Part shown: positions 1 through 8,461 of the stretch, piece by piece | Layout: the number at the start of each line of letters is the position of its first letter | How positions within the stretch are numbered: the stretch's first letter is position 1 | From: Candidatus Saccharimonadota bacterium | GTDB taxonomy: Bacteria > Patescibacteriota > Saccharimonadia > Saccharimonadales > Saccharimonadaceae | Length of the DNA: 58,659 nt | Assembly (NCBI GenBank): GCA_030645815.1 | Contig: JAUSMW010000130.1 | Location: 1-58,659, forward strand | Direction: 5' to 3' | Made by a program: the position numbers and the translations under genes | The notes under the pieces: generated by a model | What the model was told of the DNA's origin: nothing | The model's database searches: none | The model's input: the letters and a program-made list of their open reading frames with translations, nothing else

Positions 1-1995
1 GCCAGCACACCAATCTTCAGGCTTACTACTAGATAATGCTTCTGCGGTTTTATTACTTGGCTCTGGTTCGCCAGGGTTCAGCGTCATTAGCAACAAACCT
101 TTTTCTTTATTGATGTCAGATTGACTATTAGTATGGTTACGCCCACCGCTCGAGCTAGGTTGACTAATATTTGCAACAATAGTCGGCGGCGAACCTTGTT
201 GGATAGTGCCGTTTTCGGTACCGGTAAGAGTAACGCTTGGAGTCAGGTTGTAATAAAACGGTACACGAACACAAAGGTTTGGTGAGGTTATCGAACCTGT
301 AGCATCATTCCAATCAGTTAGCTGTGTAGTTATTTTACCGTCGTTATCTTTGTCTATATCAGTAAACGTAGCCTTACGGGTAGACGGTGTTATAGTCCGC
401 TGTGAACATACAACAGCGCCACCATCACTAGCTGCTATAGCTCTTGATCCACCACCGCCATTTACAAAAGCCGGGTCATTCGGGTTATAGCTGTCTAGTT
501 CATTGCCTGGCTGCGTACCTTTTGCGATATCTGGTTGAGACCCACCTCTCAGTGTAGAGGTCTGGTTTACAACTTGGCTGTTGCCTGCATAGGCTTGATG
601 GGCAGTAGCGCCATATATTTCAGAATATGGGCTATAGTCCATATTTAAATACAAATAGCTGTCAGATAAATACCAGTTGTCATTTGGACTATTATTATTG
701 GCACCATGACACTGACCGTTTCCGTTGTCACTATCATGACTACATACCTTGGTCCACCGGCGGTTATCTACAACTCTCTCACCTTTGTTATAAGCTTTAT
801 GTACAAAGTTGAAACTTTCACCCGGTTGTGGAGAGTCTGTGTACTCCGGGTGAGCCAAATCACCTGCATTACCAGCATCATCACTCCTAACATCACCATT
901 GCCGTCGGTTATATCGTTTGATTTCCATTTTATGTCCCACGCACTCGGAGTTGGTGGGCCAGTTGTTGGATTACAGTCTCGGTCATACTCAGCAGAATCA
1001 AATGGCGCCCAAACAACTATAGTATTCCCTGGCGAAGCGGAGGTGTCTTTGACGTTATCAAAACTTATCAAATATTTGACTCCTTGCTTGAATTGTATTG
1101 GGCTCGAGGCGTACACATTATTACTACTACCAGCGTCGCTAGTTACGTTTATCGTTGGGTCGCCATTTTGAGGATAGATTTTAACAGATATAACTTTATT
1201 ATCATTAATTGATGTTCCGCTATCGGCTCCTCGCCAAAATATTCGTCGCTGAAACTCCTTGTTTTTGTCTGAATCACACGGGGCTCCAAAACGATAATCT
1301 ATCGTCTCATACTGAGTTGGACCATTATTTATAGGAACCAGAGGCACCCCAAGTGATCGATTTGGGTTTAGCGGGTTACCATTATCAGAAGTGTCACCCT
1401 CATTACTATTTGCGCCTCGTACACTAAATTTACTACTTTGATCAGTACGGTTAATATCAAATGTCATCACCTTGCCTGGAGAGGTATCTTGTAGCTGCAT
1501 CGTAACACCAGCCACATAGTAACCATTAAACCTTTTGGATTCAGTGAAACTATCCCTAGGTATGAATATACCTGAAATACCACTAATAGATTCGTTTGAG
1601 TAGCCGCTATTGGGGTTATAGCTACCAGTAGTCTGAACACCGCTGTCATCAACTTGGTATCTAAAAACACGTAAATTATATGTATTACTAAATGAACTTG
1701 ATGTCAGATCTATATATGCACTGTTGTCTGCCAGTCTGTTGCTGTATACCAAAAACGATAAAGTATCCTGAAAATCGTTTGCGCCACTATCAGATGAATC
1801 TGTTTTCACAGATAGACGTAAATGGTTCTGTTGAGGGGTGCTAGGATTATTATTTGGCTTTGGCGGTAGGAACCTAGGTAGACCGGCATAATCTGCCAAT
1901 GCTCCAACACTCACTACTAGCGCAACTGCAAGCGCTAGACCTATCACTAAAAGCGCTACGTGTTGCGTTCTAAAATCTAACTTGCCGAGCCTCAC
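1..1995 (-). CDS. Surface-anchored protein, C-terminus beyond window
   Basis: An uninterrupted reading frame runs from a GTG at 1995 through position 1 (665 codons) without a stop, so the 3' end lies outside the window. After a short basic N-terminus (MRLGKLDFRT) there is one strongly hydrophobic segment at about residues 13-35, read as a signal anchor. The rest is polar, rich in Asn, Ser, Gly and Asp, with several Cys and an Asp-rich stretch near residue 560 (DIDKDNDGK) resembling a calcium loop. This fits a protein exposed outside the cell. The GTG start overlaps the TGA stop of the upstream gene (GTGA), which indicates translational coupling. I do not recognise the family; the surface location is inferred from composition and topology. 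Confidence 0.75.
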   Translation of the reverse strand, partial: MRLGKLDFRTQHVALLVIGLALAVALVVSVGALADYAGLPRFLPPKPNNNPSTPQQNHLRLSVKTDSSDSGANDFQDTLSFLVYSNRLADNSAYIDLTSSSFSNTYNLRVFRYQVDDSGVQTTGSYNPNSGYSNESISGISGIFIPRDSFTESKRFNGYYVAGVTMQLQDTSPGKVMTFDINRTDQSSKFSVRGANSNEGDTSDNGNPLNPNRSLGVPLVPINNGPTQYETIDYRFGAPCDSDKNKEFQRRIFWRGADSGTSINDNKVISVKIYPQNGDPTINVTSDAGSSNNVYASSPIQFKQGVKYLISFDNVKDTSASPGNTIVVWAPFDSAEYDRDCNPTTGPPTPSAWDIKWKSNDITDGNGDVRSDDAGNAGDLAHPEYTDSPQPGESFNFVHKAYNKGERVVDNRRWTKVCSHDSDNGNGQCHGANNNSPNDNWYLSDSYLYLNMDYSPYSEIYGATAHQAYAGNSQVVNQTSTLRGGSQPDIAKGTQPGNELDSYNPNDPAFVNGGGGSRAIAASDGGAVVCSQRTITPSTRKATFTDIDKDNDGKITTQLTDWNDATGSITSPNLCVRVPFYYNLTPSVTLTGTENGTIQQGSPPTIVANISQPSSSGGRNHTNSQSDINKEKGLLLMTLNPGEPEPSNKTAEALSSSKPEDWCAG

Positions 1996-2357
1996 AATGG
2001 CTCCTCACCCTTAGATATTTGACTAAGACTAATCATTAGCTCTATCTGACCAGGCACTTCTTTGCGCTGAGCATTAGTCAATTGTTTATTGTATTCTATA
2101 GCTTGCTTTGCCAAATCTTTAGCCTTTTGTTTATCGCCACTTTTGTAGGCTTTGTAGCTGTCGCCGTATAGTTTTTCAAACTGCTTCGGCTCGCCGCCGG
2201 GTCCATCCTCAAAGCCTGTTTGTTTAGACTGTTCTGCTCTTTTAGCTATTTCATTAACAGACCAAATCGTATACAAAGCCGCAGTAGCAATCACAACTAG
2301 AGCAATGACTATCAATACTAAATTACGCTTACGATTTTTGCTTCTATGTTTTGTCAT
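1992..2357 (-). CDS. Small single-pass membrane protein, hypothetical
   Basis: This 121-residue protein has a very basic N-terminus (MTKHRSKNRKRN), one transmembrane segment at about residues 13-33 (VLIVIALVVIATAALYTIW) and a hydrophilic helical tail rich in Lys, Gln and Glu. The positive-inside rule would place the tail outside. It is the first gene of a two-gene unit with the large surface protein, which it overlaps by 4 nt. Upstream lies a TTGCTA-17-TACAAT promoter. Similar small anchored proteins occur next to surface-protein genes, but I recognise no family. A role in assembling or anchoring the neighbour is only a guess. Confidence 0.7.
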   Translation of the reverse strand: MTKHRSKNRKRNLVLIVIALVVIATAALYTIWSVNEIAKRAEQSKQTGFEDGPGGEPKQFEKLYGDSYKAYKSGDKQKAKDLAKQAIEYNKQLTNAQRKEVPGQIELMISLSQISKGEEPL

Positions 2358-2382
2358 GCTACTTCTTATTATCTCTGATTAA

Positions 2383-2411
2383 ATTGTAGCACAAGCACTT
2401 TGGGCTAGCAA
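2383..2411 (-). promoter_or_regulatory. Sigma70-type promoter of the 1992-2357 gene
   Basis: Reading the minus strand, TTGCTA (2411-2406) and TACAAT (2388-2383) are separated by exactly 17 nt, and TGC precedes the -10 (extended -10). The predicted transcript has a leader of about 20 nt. Confidence 0.6.
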
Positions 2412-2439
2412 AGCTATAGACTATCTAAAAAAACGAAGT

Positions 2440-3369
2440 TTATGGAAGTAGTTTAAGACCTGGTTTTTGAATACCACTAAAGCTGTGGGCATCAAAAGCC
2501 GGCAACTTTTTACTACGCTTACGCGTATACTTGTTATTCATAGTAGCAATATAGCCAATTTGTAAGTTTAAAGGTGGACATACGCGTTGGGCCTGTTCTG
2601 GTGTACTGTATGGATCATTTCTACTGCCAGGTCCATAGAGAGAGGTTCTGATATCAGCATTCCAAGGCGTACATGTTCCTGGAGCTTCAACTAACGCTGT
2701 AAAGCTTTTTCGTCTCTTGCTACCAAACTCGGTTAATTTAAAGTCATCAAACTTTATCTCCTGTTCAAAGTTTTTGAAAATAGTTTTACTAGAATCTTCT
2801 CCGGTTTGCTGGAAGTGACCCATTGATGCCTGGTCCATATTTTCAGGAGTGACACCTTGCGCCAATTGCTGGGCTATCCAGCTAGTATCGGGTGAGCTAT
2901 AGCCAATGCTTGGTTTTTTTATAGTGAGGGGGTCATACTTAGCAAGTTTACTCGTCTTGTATGTTGGTCCCTTGTGTTTCCAATTACCATATTTTACTTT
3001 TCTAGTTACACGACTAAAAGTAACCTTTACAGGAAATATCTCACCGGCATGAATAGCTGTTTTGGAAACTGCACGTACTGAAACTGGTACATTATTTGCA
3101 TCTTCATTATCCCATTCATGACTTTTTCGTATAATAGCGGACGTTTCGTACCATTGCGATGGTGTGAGTGGTGATTGATAGTTATTTTTAGTAATTGCAA
3201 TAGTTGGCTTAGGCTCAGTAGCATGAGCAGTACCACCAAATGCAGCAGCACATGCGACAGCTGCCAAAGGTGCATATACCGCAGCTTTTAGCCCACTATA
3301 ACTGTTGCCAATACGACTAAAAACGCCGTTCAGCCTTGCTTCAGAAGTGTTTTTACTATTCCTTATCAT
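2440..3369 (-). CDS. Secreted hypothetical protein with signal peptide
   Basis: This 309-residue protein starts with a polar region (MIRNSKNTSE), followed by an Ala-rich hydrophobic stretch at about residues 28-50 that ends in GTAHA-TE, a good type I signal peptidase site. The mature part is Lys-, Ser- and Thr-rich with few hydrophobic runs and two Cys near the C-terminus. I see no catalytic motif or anchor, so it is probably released or held non-covalently. The ATG at 3369 is preceded by GAGAGG and a near-perfect promoter, suggesting strong expression. No family is recognised. Confidence 0.75.
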   Translation of the reverse strand: MIRNSKNTSEARLNGVFSRIGNSYSGLKAAVYAPLAAVACAAAFGGTAHATEPKPTIAITKNNYQSPLTPSQWYETSAIIRKSHEWDNEDANNVPVSVRAVSKTAIHAGEIFPVKVTFSRVTRKVKYGNWKHKGPTYKTSKLAKYDPLTIKKPSIGYSSPDTSWIAQQLAQGVTPENMDQASMGHFQQTGEDSSKTIFKNFEQEIKFDDFKLTEFGSKRRKSFTALVEAPGTCTPWNADIRTSLYGPGSRNDPYSTPEQAQRVCPPLNLQIGYIATMNNKYTRKRSKKLPAFDAHSFSGIQKPGLKLLP

Positions 3370-3411
3370 TTAAAACCTCTCAATCCCGACATTTGCCGAT
3401 TGAATGCTTTT

Positions 3412-3440
3412 ATTGTATCTTATTTCTTATGTTTTGTCAA
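3412..3440 (-). promoter_or_regulatory. Near-consensus promoter of the secreted-protein gene
   Basis: On the minus strand TTGACA (3440-3435) and TACAAT (3417-3412) are separated by 17 nt. The -35 is a perfect consensus. The leader carries an inverted repeat at 3381-3404 with TCAATC/GATTGA arms that could fold just before the SD. Confidence 0.75.
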
Positions 3441-3463
3441 GGGGTTAATTTGTATATGAGAAG

Positions 3464-3919
3464 CTAATGTAGTTGCTCTATGCCGGTACTCACATCAGCC
3501 GAGTTTTCAACACCCGTACCACCATTACCAGCATAGAGCTGGTGCATGAATTTAAATGATGCATCTTTGTCTATTACAGCCCTTATAGTAGCGAGTTGTT
3601 CGGCTAACTGCTTGCTAGTAGTTTTTCCAGCAATTAATGTATTCAATTCGTCACGCATACTAGGCTTTAGATACATAGCTAATTCCTCGACAATGTCGGG
3701 GATAGGATTGGATTTTGAACGCGTTAAACTATCAGCAAAAGCCTGTAGCCGTAAACCTTCACGTTCGTCCAGTAACTCCTTACACTGTTCGTCTGTCAGT
3801 TCTGGGCCATTGAAACTATTTGCTAATTGGTAATCAATTCCAGCCACTCGACCCTGTAAATATGCTATTTTTGCAGATGTATTTTGGCTAGTTTCAATAT
3901 ATGGTGATTGTTCAGTCAT
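3464..3919 (-). CDS. Helical hypothetical protein following the GGDEF gene
   Basis: This 151-residue, mostly alpha-helical soluble protein has no signal peptide, membrane segment or recognisable motif. Its ATG at 3919 begins only 3 nt after the stop of the GGDEF gene, so the two are co-transcribed and probably work together. It could be a partner or effector of the GGDEF protein, but nothing in the sequence shows this. I do not recognise it. Confidence 0.65.
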   Translation of the reverse strand: MTEQSPYIETSQNTSAKIAYLQGRVAGIDYQLANSFNGPELTDEQCKELLDEREGLRLQAFADSLTRSKSNPIPDIVEELAMYLKPSMRDELNTLIAGKTTSKQLAEQLATIRAVIDKDASFKFMHQLYAGNGGTGVENSADVSTGIEQLH

Positions 3920-3922
3920 TTA

Positions 3923-4936
3923 TTAAGCGGCTAATCTTTTATTGAGGTCTTTTGCATCCTTCATCCGCTTTTCAGCTACCAAACGACTTGTACTATAATC
4001 TTCAGAGCCACCCATCCATTGTGATACACCGATATCTAGTTTTATTGTACTTGGGTCAATTGTCACCCTAGATTTTCCACCCGTATGTTCATCAACTTTA
4101 TCTACAGTAAGAGATAAATCATCAATGTCATTAACCTGTAGCTCCTGTAGCAGCTTCTCTAGCTCATCCTCCATACGCCCTGCGATATGCTGTAAATCTT
4201 CATCGCCAAGCATCTTGCCAACTTTTTGGGCTGATTTGCGAGATTCACGTATAATCATACAAAATTCATCACCGCCTCTACGACCCACTAAATCATTTGC
4301 ACGTGCAACATTTTGTAAAGCTTGTGCGATTATCTTGACGCCCATGTCACCACCAAGTTCACCATAAAGTGTATTAACACGCTTAAATTTACGAGCATCT
4401 ATAAAGAAATAGGCCAGTGGTTTGTATAATAAGCTACCTTCCTCATCTTTAGCCGCCAACATATCCTGAACGCCTTTGCGGTTGAGTAAGTCTGTATAAT
4501 CGTCGTGGGTTGCTTCGTAGTAATCCGCTTCACTTTTTGCTGAAGTATCCGGATCCACATGTTTACCAATTTCTTTACGACTTTCTTTGTTAATCACGCC
4601 ATCATTCTCGGTAAATGTTTTGAGGACTTCCCCCATCGCAACCATAGAAGTAAACTTGGAGTCTTTGTCTGGGTTAACGACATCTAAAGTCTCTAAGCCA
4701 TTTATTGCACCACCGGCAGATATTTCACCAAATATCTGCGCTATTTCTCCTTTACTGGCCTCTATTTTACCTGTCTCTGGGTTGTACAAGCCTTCTTCTT
4801 CTAGATGCTCTAGCAAAACAGCACTTACTTTATCAAATACTGATAAAGTTTCGTTTTTTTCTGCAGCGTTATCACTAACACTTTCGTGCCCTAATGTATT
4901 GTCATTATTGCTGGTTTCAGGGTTCTTTTTTGACAT
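3923..4936 (-). CDS. GGDEF-domain protein, probable diguanylate cyclase
   Basis: The 337-residue protein has an unassigned, acidic N-terminal part (about 1-140) without membrane segments and a GGDEF domain (about 142-335). Visible signatures are the entry motif THDDYTDLLNRKG (143-155), the first metal-site Asp in FFID (D180), the phosphate loop around YGELGGD, an intact GGDEF (221-225), and RAND at 212-215 exactly five residues before GGDEF, the canonical I-site spacing for c-di-GMP feedback inhibition. The second acidic residue of the usual DxDxFK is Arg here (DARKFK). The family makes c-di-GMP from two GTP. Activity is likely but not certain. No EAL, HD-GYP or PilZ partner is present in the window. 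The gene is cytosolic and heads a two-gene operon with its own promoter. Confidence 0.85.
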   Translation of the reverse strand: MSKKNPETSNNDNTLGHESVSDNAAEKNETLSVFDKVSAVLLEHLEEEGLYNPETGKIEASKGEIAQIFGEISAGGAINGLETLDVVNPDKDSKFTSMVAMGEVLKTFTENDGVINKESRKEIGKHVDPDTSAKSEADYYEATHDDYTDLLNRKGVQDMLAAKDEEGSLLYKPLAYFFIDARKFKRVNTLYGELGGDMGVKIIAQALQNVARANDLVGRRGGDEFCMIIRESRKSAQKVGKMLGDEDLQHIAGRMEDELEKLLQELQVNDIDDLSLTVDKVDEHTGGKSRVTIDPSTIKLDIGVSQWMGGSEDYSTSRLVAEKRMKDAKDLNKRLAA

Positions 4937-4959
4937 AAATACAACTTAGTTTCGATACA

Positions 4960-4988
4960 ATTTTAGCATAAAAGCTTTAAAAAATCAA
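4960..4988 (-). promoter_or_regulatory. Promoter of the GGDEF operon
   Basis: On the minus strand TTGATT (4988-4983) is 17 nt from TAAAAT (4965-4960), with TGC before the -10. It lies in the 265-nt divergent region shared with tyrS, in which I see no gene. Confidence 0.6.
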
Positions 4989-5060
4989 GCCCCCCAACTG
5001 ATAAGATAGTCCTAAATTATAAACAATGTTAGTTTGAGTAGTAACAATAATAATGTGATA

Positions 5061-5089
5061 TAGACGATGTGCTTGCTTGCTGCTATAAT
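5061..5089 (+). promoter_or_regulatory. Promoter of tyrS
   Basis: TAGACG (5061-5066) and TATAAT (5084-5089) are 17 nt apart with TGC before the -10 (extended). Transcription would start near 5096 and give a leader of about 105 nt before the tyrS ATG. I see no recognisable riboswitch or T-box in it. Confidence 0.6.
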
Positions 5090-5201
5090 TCACTCATAAA
5101 TAACAGTGTTGTTGTGTTTTTATTTGTATGGTTTTAGGCAATATCCTTTTAACACCACATTTACGTATATATCAATAAGCTCTTGGCCAGGAAGGTGTTA
5201 T

Positions 5202-6449
5202 ATGTCCGAAGAAAAGATAGATAGTCAAAACCAAGCACTCATAGACGAACTGTGTACTAGAGGGGTAGATAAAATTTATCCTAACCGTGAGAGTTTGATT
5301 CAAAAACTATCACAAGGTAAAGTTCTAATAGCCTACATGGGTATTGACCCAACTGCACCTGACATACATGTTGGACATCAAAGTCAGCTACTAAAACTTG
5401 GACGGCTTCAAAGGCTTGGGCATAAAGTAATTCTGCTTATTGGTGATTTTACTGCTATGATTGGCGACCCGACGGATAAATCAGCAGCTCGTGTACGATT
5501 GACCCGTGAACAAGTACTAGAAAATGCAAAAGGCTATATTCAACAAGCAAGCAAAATAATCGATTTCGATGAAGGTTCAGAAAATCCAGCTACTGTTGTC
5601 TACAATAGCAGTTGGCTTAGTGAAATGGATTTTGCTGATGTATTGGAGCTAACGAGCGAATTTACAGTACAGCAAATGTTGGCGAGGCGAACATTCAAAG
5701 ACAGAATTAGAAACGAAAAACCTGTAGGCCTACACGAGTTTATCTACCCTACCATGCAAGGTTGGGACAGTGTACGCCTGGATGTAGATATTGAGATTGG
5801 TGGTACCGATCAAATATTTAACATGCTATGCGGTACAGACTTGGTCGCAAGGCACAATAAAAAGCAGAAATTTGTAATTGCTGGGCAACTTTTAGTTGAC
5901 CCTAGTGGTAAAAAAATAGGAAAAACCGAAGGTAACATGATTACAATGAACGATAAACCTTCAGACATGTTCCATAAAATTATGATGTGGGGAGACGATA
6001 TTACGCCGCATGCTCTTGAGCTTTGTACGGATATGCCGATGGAGAAAGTTCGAAAGATTGAAACAGACCTCAAAGAGGGCAATATCTCTGGTATTGAAGG
6101 CAAGAAGATTCTTGCTAGAGAGGTTGTTAGTAAACTTCATGGCGAAGATGCAGTAAAAGACGCTGAGGCAACTTATGAGTCGTTGTCACAAACAAGTAAA
6201 GAAATTAATGTCGATGAGCTGGAGACCTATGAACCGAATGATGGCGAAAGCATAATAGATATACTGTGTGGCTCGGGTCTTGCCCCAACTAAATCACAGG
6301 CAAGAAGGCTCCTAGAGCAAAACGCAGTGAGATTAAATGATCTAACGTTAACGTTAGACTTCATCTTCGGAAAAGACCCTAAAGCCGGACAGCTTCTACT
6401 GCAAGTCGGTAAAAAGAAAAGAGGAAACTTCAGAGTACTACAAAAATAA
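5202..6449 (+). CDS. tyrS: Tyrosyl-tRNA synthetase
   Basis: This class I synthetase charges tRNA-Tyr. The 415-residue protein shows the HIGH-type motif HVGH (56-59) in DPTAPDIHVGHQ, then LIGDFTAMIGDPT, the GGTDQ tRNA/Tyr-site motif, a KMSKS-equivalent KIGKTEGN and a C-terminal S4 RNA-binding domain (last ~65 residues). The DPTAPDIH and GDFTAMIGDPT signatures resemble the TyrZ-like branch. I chose the ATG at 5202 because AGGAAGG lies just upstream and conserved sequence begins shortly after. An in-frame GTG at 5106 would add 32 unlikely residues. The gene is monocistronic with its own promoter. Confidence 0.95.
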   Translation: MSEEKIDSQNQALIDELCTRGVDKIYPNRESLIQKLSQGKVLIAYMGIDPTAPDIHVGHQSQLLKLGRLQRLGHKVILLIGDFTAMIGDPTDKSAARVRLTREQVLENAKGYIQQASKIIDFDEGSENPATVVYNSSWLSEMDFADVLELTSEFTVQQMLARRTFKDRIRNEKPVGLHEFIYPTMQGWDSVRLDVDIEIGGTDQIFNMLCGTDLVARHNKKQKFVIAGQLLVDPSGKKIGKTEGNMITMNDKPSDMFHKIMMWGDDITPHALELCTDMPMEKVRKIETDLKEGNISGIEGKKILAREVVSKLHGEDAVKDAEATYESLSQTSKEINVDELETYEPNDGESIIDILCGSGLAPTKSQARRLLEQNAVRLNDLTLTLDFIFGKDPKAGQLLLQVGKKKRGNFRVLQK

Positions 6450-6536
6450 TGCAGCGTGTGTAGTTTCCAAGCTAAAAAACCACCTGAATAACATTTGCTA
6501 TGCGCTTTTTCTTTAATATGACACTAGGTTAGACCA

Positions 6537-6566
6537 TTGATAAATTATGTTTATCTCTGTTAGTAT
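6537..6566 (+). promoter_or_regulatory. Leaderless promoter of ychF
   Basis: TTGATA (6537-6542), an 18-nt spacer and TAGTAT (6561-6566) with TGT in front (extended -10) lie only 6 nt before the ychF ATG. The expected transcription start is therefore the A of ATG, and no Shine-Dalgarno is present. Confidence 0.7.
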
Positions 6567-6572
6567 GTAGCG

Positions 6573-7628
6573 ATGAGTTTATCAATTGGAATTATCGGCT
6601 TGCCAAACGTTGGCAAGTCTACGTTATTTAACGCCCTGACTGATGCAGATGCACTGGCGGCTAACTATCCCTTTGCCACAATCGAACCAAATACTGGAAT
6701 TGTGCCAGTTCCGGATGAACGATTAGAAAAATTAAAAAGTTTATACAACTCGCAAAAAGTCCTACCCGCAACCGTTACTTTCGTCGATATCGCCGGTTTG
6801 GTAGCTGGCGCCAGTAAAGGTGAAGGCTTAGGTAATAAGTTTTTAGCTAATATACGTGAATGTGATGCAGTCGTACATGTCGTGCGAGCATTTAGTGACA
6901 GTGACGTGCTGCATGTTGATGAAAATCACGACCCCAAGAGTGATATCGAGACAATTAACACTGAGTTGGCCCTAGCAGACATCCAAACTATCGATAAAAT
7001 GCTACCGAAACTGCAAAAAGAAGCTAAATCTAGCCCTGATGCTAGAAAAGAATCTGAGAACTTGGTCAAAGCTAAAGAAATGCTAGAAAAAGGTGAAATA
7101 CATAACCTCCCTACCGTCAACGCACAGCTACTATCGACTAAACCTATAATTTATTTGTTCAATGTCGATGAGCAGACTTTGTCAGACGATGCAAAGACAC
7201 AAAATTTGCGCAATCTAGTTGCGCCAGCCAAAGCAGCCTTTGTTTGTGCCAAGTTAGAAGAAGAACTGAAAGGTTTAGTGCCCGAAGAAGCGGCTGAGCT
7301 ACTAGAAAGCTATGGAGTGAAAGAGGCTGGATTAACTCAGTTAATCCACGCCGCATACAACACATTAGGCCTACAAAGCTACCTCACAGCCGGACCAAAA
7401 GAAATCCGTGCCTGGACTATTAAAAAAGATTCTACCGGACCGCAAGCAGCCGGTGTCATACATACCGATTTTGAACGAGGTTTTATTGCTGCGCAGGTTA
7501 TTGATTATGACGATTTAATTGCTGCTGGTAGCGAAAATGCAGCCAAATCTGCAGGTAAAATTCGTACCGAAGGCAAAGACTACATCATGCAACCTGGTGA
7601 TGTGGTCGAGTTTCGATTTAACGTCTAA
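6573..7628 (+). CDS. ychF: YchF/OLA1-family P-loop ATPase
   Basis: YchF is a ribosome-associated Obg-family P-loop protein that prefers ATP, with roles in stress and translation. The 351-residue length is typical. Visible are the Walker A loop GLPNVGKST near the N-terminus, NYPFATIEPN (switch I), DIAGLV (Walker B/G3), the atypical G4 FNVDE in place of NKxD, and the C-terminal TGS-like domain ending GDVVEFRFNV. The start is fixed by the conserved N-terminus (MSLSIGIIGLP). Its stop overlaps the stop of the convergent 7625-8338 gene by 4 nt. Confidence 0.95.
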   Translation: MSLSIGIIGLPNVGKSTLFNALTDADALAANYPFATIEPNTGIVPVPDERLEKLKSLYNSQKVLPATVTFVDIAGLVAGASKGEGLGNKFLANIRECDAVVHVVRAFSDSDVLHVDENHDPKSDIETINTELALADIQTIDKMLPKLQKEAKSSPDARKESENLVKAKEMLEKGEIHNLPTVNAQLLSTKPIIYLFNVDEQTLSDDAKTQNLRNLVAPAKAAFVCAKLEEELKGLVPEEAAELLESYGVKEAGLTQLIHAAYNTLGLQSYLTAGPKEIRAWTIKKDSTGPQAAGVIHTDFERGFIAAQVIDYDDLIAAGSENAAKSAGKIRTEGKDYIMQPGDVVEFRFNV

Positions 7629-8338
7629 GCTACTAGTTTTAAGCCTTCGCCTCTATGTTGCACGCCAAACATTACTGCGCGGAAAAGGCTTTGCGGAACT
7701 TCTTCGGGAACATTCCCTGTTATGTTGGGGTTTTCTACCCTATCGAACTCTTGGGTCGTATGTTTTATGGCTTGCTTGACCGGCTCCGCCACGGTCTCCG
7801 CTACAACTGCAATATCCCTGATACAAGTCTTTGGGTTCGTGTGTAAACGCGAGCGACCGTTTTCGTTTGCGTGCATATCTTGAATATTACCGTTTGCATC
7901 AACATTAATTATTTTTTCTTTAAACCCATCACCATTTTGAATTTTTTGCATCAAATGAACGCTTTTTGCTTCCGACCCCTCATAACCTATCTCAAAAAAA
8001 GTCTCTAAGCTTCGTTTACCAGATCCTTGTCGCAAAAATAATATCTTTTTTAAATTTCCTATTTCTTCCAAGCTATTAATTGTGATAAGGCTTGCCTCGT
8101 TTGAGGGCGTATTAGTTATTATCTCCCCCAACTCACGACCAGTTTGGGCTCGATCAACTGCAGTAACTGCAAGACCATATTCTTCAATAGACACCCCATC
8201 GCCGGCCCTTACTTGAGCTATACAAGAATCAAAAATAGCTGCACACTGCAGCGTTAACGGGTCATCTACTTCTGGTAATTTGCCATATTGCTCAGTAGAA
8301 CCTGGCTCTAACTTTGCTTCTATTGCTGTGCTTGTCAT
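7625..8338 (-). CDS. Hypothetical soluble protein
   Basis: The 237-residue protein has mixed charge, no membrane segment, no signal peptide and no motif I can name. It is convergent with ychF and shares 4 nt with it, so there is no space for a terminator. A TTGACA at 8399-8394 and TATATA at 8373-8368 (20-nt spacer, long) may form its promoter, giving a leader of about 25 nt. Codon use looks like its neighbours. Function is unknown. Confidence 0.65.
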   Translation of the reverse strand: MTSTAIEAKLEPGSTEQYGKLPEVDDPLTLQCAAIFDSCIAQVRAGDGVSIEEYGLAVTAVDRAQTGRELGEIITNTPSNEASLITINSLEEIGNLKKILFLRQGSGKRSLETFFEIGYEGSEAKSVHLMQKIQNGDGFKEKIINVDANGNIQDMHANENGRSRLHTNPKTCIRDIAVVAETVAEPVKQAIKHTTQEFDRVENPNITGNVPEEVPQSLFRAVMFGVQHRGEGLKLVA

Positions 8339-8461
8339 TTTTGCTTACCGTTTTTGATGTTAATGTTTATATACCTACTATTAATGCTACTCTTGTCAAA
8401 TCTAAGCACAACCACTTTTGTATATTCTACAACGTTTTTTGAGATTAGTGTTATTTATTGT

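Noticed and set aside
627-1171. Plus-strand frames of 61-90 codons
   Set aside because: They lie opposite the long open frame 1-1995, which has anchor, start coupling and protein-like composition.
5106-5201. N-terminal extension of TyrS from GTG 5106
   Set aside because: No SD, unlike the ATG at 5202 with AGGAAGG; the added residues do not resemble the family.
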